From Rhizobium sp. CFBP 8762 (GTDB lineage Bacteria > Pseudomonadota > Alphaproteobacteria > Rhizobiales > Rhizobiaceae), in contig NZ_JACYUD010000001.1 of NCBI RefSeq assembly GCF_014841565.1, positions 248,001-312,000 on the forward strand: a stretch of 64,000 bases of DNA. The letters are read 5' to 3'. Within the stretch, counting starts at the first letter, position 1. Every line of letters begins with the position of its first letter. Positions 62,072 through 64,000 of this stretch are shown piece by piece. The notes beneath the pieces were generated by a model. It worked only from the letters and a program-made list of their open reading frames with translations, was not told where the DNA came from and made no database searches. The position numbers were made by a program, and so were the translations under genes.

Positions 62072-62523
62072 GGTTCACACCCTTTCGGCACAGTCAGAAA
62101 TTTTTGATGTTTTGGAAAATCCGCCCGCCGCAGCGGTGGCTATTGGCTGAGCCGCGCTCACGCCCTCATTCCTATGCTGGTCACAGGAATGAGGGATGGA
62201 GAGAGTTGAGCGCCACACCTATCGCTCACATGAGTTGCGCGTTAAGGCGCTGAAGCACAGTCAGAAAGTGTTAACTTATCCTCAATACAATCGAATTCGG
62301 AGATGACGGACCGGTCCATCCTCCCTCATTCCTGTGCTGGTCACAGAAATCCAACCACGCGAAGTCCTTTGCGTGAATAGGTCACCTCCCCCTCGAAACC
62401 ACTTTAAAAGTATGGTTTTTCCGAATCCTTGGAATCCTTTAGCCAGATTCGTTCAACTCTTGAATCACCAACTTCACGCAGCACCCAACCGGATTCCGCC
62501 GCTCACTCCAACCCATTGAAACT
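62072..62523. other. 452-base gap between portal and protease genes with two copies of a hairpin repeat
   Basis: No gene is supported here. At 62163-62195 CCCTCATTCCT and AGGAATGAGGG are exact 11-base arms around ATGCTGGTCAC. At 62323-62350 a second, degenerate copy keeps CCCTCATTCCTGTGCTGGTCAC but its right arm has changed, followed by CACGCGAAG/CTTTGCGTG (62356-62375). The usual gap-free GTA order suggests these are insertions replacing or displacing a small gene often found here. Confidence 0.65.
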
Positions 62524-63672
62524 TCACGCTTCCCCGCTCCCATACCCCACAGCGTCTCGTTTCTCGGCGTCGCTCAGAAAATCCGCCGCAGACACCCGCG
62601 CCCACAGCTGGTCCCGCTCGGCAGACAAGCCCGCCACCTGATCCAGATCCGCCGTCAATTTCAGGTCCGCGCCATACAAGCCGCTCATCCAGTTGGACAA
62701 AGCGCCCCCCGTGCGCATCACCAGCGGCAAAACCGTTAGCCGGTAAAACGCCCGGTTGGCTTCCTGATAATTGGAATAGGTGTTGTCTCCGGGAATCCCC
62801 ATCAGCATCGGCGGCACGCCCAGCGCCAGCGCGATATCCCGGCTCGCGCCATTTTTGGCTTCGACAAAATCCATGTCCTTGGGCGAGAGCCCCATACTTT
62901 TCCAGTCAAGCCCGCCCTCCAGCAGCAACGGACGCCCCGCCTTCGCAGGCCCGGAATAGCCCTCATCCAGTTCCGCCTTCAGCCGGTCGAACTGGTCGGA
63001 CGAAAGATTGCCGCCCTCCTTCGGCTGGTACACCAGCGCCCCGGATGGCCGCGCCGAGTTGTCCAGAAGCGCCTTGTTCCAGGTCGCCGCTGCATTGTGC
63101 AGATCCAGCGCCATATGGGCCGCTTCCAGCGGTGGAAACCCAAGCTGATCGTCCACCGGGTGAAACAGCCGCAGATGTAAAAGCCGCTCCTCTCCATCCG
63201 CGCCATACCGTCGCACGGTACTGCCGACGCGGTACTCGTAGCTTTCCGGCCACCCATCCCGCCCGTCGATCACCCGCACCCGGTCGGGCCGCAACAGATG
63301 CAGTTCGCGCAGGCGCCCATCCACCTCCAGCGCCTCCACATAGGCATTGCCCGAAAGCGTCAGATGGCCATAGAGCGCCTCCAGAAACTCATTGCCCGCA
63401 CTGCGCCCATTGGGCCGCGCCAGCAGTTTCAGCGCCGCATGGTCGCTCACCTCCCGCCCGTTTTCATAGGCAAGCCACGGAATGGACGCCGCCGCCTCAC
63501 AGATCATCCGCACGGCGCGGTAAGCCACGGGGTTGCGCATAAACCCTTCGCGCGCCAGCGACCCATAAGACCGCGACGACCAATGCGCCCGCCCCTCCGT
63601 GGCAAAGGCCACATACCCCGTGGCTGCTTTCATCTCCGGCTTTCGCCAGAACCGCGTCAAAGACACTTTCAT
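62524..63672 (-). CDS. GTA gp3, portal protein
   Basis: A 382-residue HK97-type portal protein: NPVAYRAVRMICEAAASIPWLAYENG, LYGHLTLSGNAYVEAL, ARPSGALVY and GVPPMLMGIPGDNTYSNYQEANRAFYRLTVLPLV are characteristic. The start MKVSLTRFWRKPEMKAATG is preferred to an in-frame ATG at 63726. First GTA gene of the cluster on this strand. A terminase large-subunit gene would be expected directly upstream but is not present in the remaining 330 bases, which carry a divergent gene. Confidence 0.93.
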   Translation of the reverse strand: MKVSLTRFWRKPEMKAATGYVAFATEGRAHWSSRSYGSLAREGFMRNPVAYRAVRMICEAAASIPWLAYENGREVSDHAALKLLARPNGRSAGNEFLEALYGHLTLSGNAYVEALEVDGRLRELHLLRPDRVRVIDGRDGWPESYEYRVGSTVRRYGADGEERLLHLRLFHPVDDQLGFPPLEAAHMALDLHNAAATWNKALLDNSARPSGALVYQPKEGGNLSSDQFDRLKAELDEGYSGPAKAGRPLLLEGGLDWKSMGLSPKDMDFVEAKNGASRDIALALGVPPMLMGIPGDNTYSNYQEANRAFYRLTVLPLVMRTGGALSNWMSGLYGADLKLTADLDQVAGLSAERDQLWARVSAADFLSDAEKRDAVGYGSGEA

Positions 63673-63802
63673 CCTTATGTCCTTTTCCCAAGGGGGAGCG
63701 GCACCGGGTTTAGCCGATGCGCACATATCCGGTTGTGTGTGAGTGTAGAATTCGTCTACCGTCCTGCCCTAACGGACCTCATCTGATAAATGGAGATGGT
63801 CA

Positions 63803-64000
63803 TTGCTTGCAGCATTGCTTGTTTTGATTGGCCTAAACTTTGCGTTATCGATCTGGGCTCGTAAATATGTGGAGCCAGATACGCCCATCCCGGTCGCGTG
63901 GAGCGAGACCGGGATGCCCGAACGTTTCGCACCGGCCCGTACCGCTTTGTTTTATCTGCCGGTGGGATCCTGCGTCGTGCTGCCCGTTCACCTGTTTACA
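63803..64000 (+). CDS. membrane protein with DUF1648-like segment, partial (runs off the window)
   Basis: The first 66 codons of a gene starting at TTG, with GGAG seven bases upstream. A first membrane segment (LAALLVLIGLNFALSIWA) is followed by PDTPIPVAWSETGMPERFAPARTALFYLPV, resembling the DUF1648 pattern (IPxHWxxxGxPDR...), and a second hydrophobic segment. DUF1648/SdpI-type proteins are small membrane proteins. The 3' part is missing, so the call is tentative. It is divergent from the portal gene. Confidence 0.5.
   Translation, partial: MLAALLVLIGLNFALSIWARKYVEPDTPIPVAWSETGMPERFAPARTALFYLPVGSCVVLPVHLFT

Noticed and set aside
62334-62519. Small plus-strand frame in the portal-protease gap
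   Set aside because: It spans the hairpin repeat, has no ribosome binding site and no family resemblance.

Overview
This is a GC-rich alphaproteobacterial chromosome segment, almost certainly from the family Rhizobiaceae (order Rhizobiales). The evidence is the gene set: amn, a PleC-like kinase beside glnE, degP with a two-component pair, the cycHJKL/ccmIEFH operon, feuQ/feuP with a small FeuN-like gene upstream, and an alphaproteobacterial gene-transfer-agent (GTA) head-tail cluster. From memory, the order pepN-pleC-glnE-HK-RR-degP-ccm resembles Sinorhizobium meliloti. Many short palindromic elements of the type common in Rhizobiaceae are scattered between genes. No rRNA, tRNA, CRISPR array, transposase or integrase was seen.

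Layout. 1-3.6 kb: DUF2147 protein, a tiny secreted peptide, amn, DUF4260 and a lipid kinase. 3.7-8.7 kb: a four-gene, mostly overlapping operon for a PaoABC-like molybdenum aldehyde oxidase plus a catalase-like haem protein that could remove its peroxide. 9.1-18.3 kb: a tight four-gene glycan operon in which three genes are multidomain fusions (GT-GT-UDP-galactopyranose mutase; GT-Gfo/Idh oxidoreductase; GT-glycoside hydrolase) around a medium-chain dehydrogenase. 18.3-21.3 kb: a three-gene phosphorelay. 21.4-35.5 kb: ETF-ubiquinone oxidoreductase, a truncated Hsp70, a uracil-DNA glycosylase, a DMT transporter, pepN, a PleC-like kinase and glnE. 36.4-46.1 kb: a ParE-type toxin-antitoxin pair, an OmpR/EnvZ-type pair with DegP, and cytochrome c maturation genes. 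47.6-51.5 kb: ZinT with a probable Zur box, a lipoprotein, FeuQ, FeuP and a FeuN-like protein. 51.8-63.7 kb: a GTA head-tail cluster on the minus strand (portal to gp15). The window ends in a partial DUF1648-like membrane protein.

The most unusual element is a three-copy module at 35.6-36.2, 46.2-46.8 and 46.8-47.5 kb. A conserved leader of about 265 nt lies directly upstream of a small single-pass membrane protein of 84-91 residues. Aligned by eye, the three leaders keep the same hairpins although the paired bases differ (compensatory and wobble changes), including a GAAA-tetraloop hairpin just before the ribosome binding site. This suggests a structured RNA. The third copy is decaying: a palindromic repeat has inserted in its leader and codon 4 of its ORF is a stop.

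A second notable signal is in the GTA cluster. The tail-assembly-chaperone reading frame after gp10 has no usual start codon for its conserved N-terminus, but is joined to gp10 by a -1 slippery heptamer (A AAC CCT). The chaperone is therefore probably made as a gp10 frameshift product. The cluster also lacks a gp7 gene and has no terminase next to the portal. All alignments, foldings and family calls were made by reading; no searches were run.
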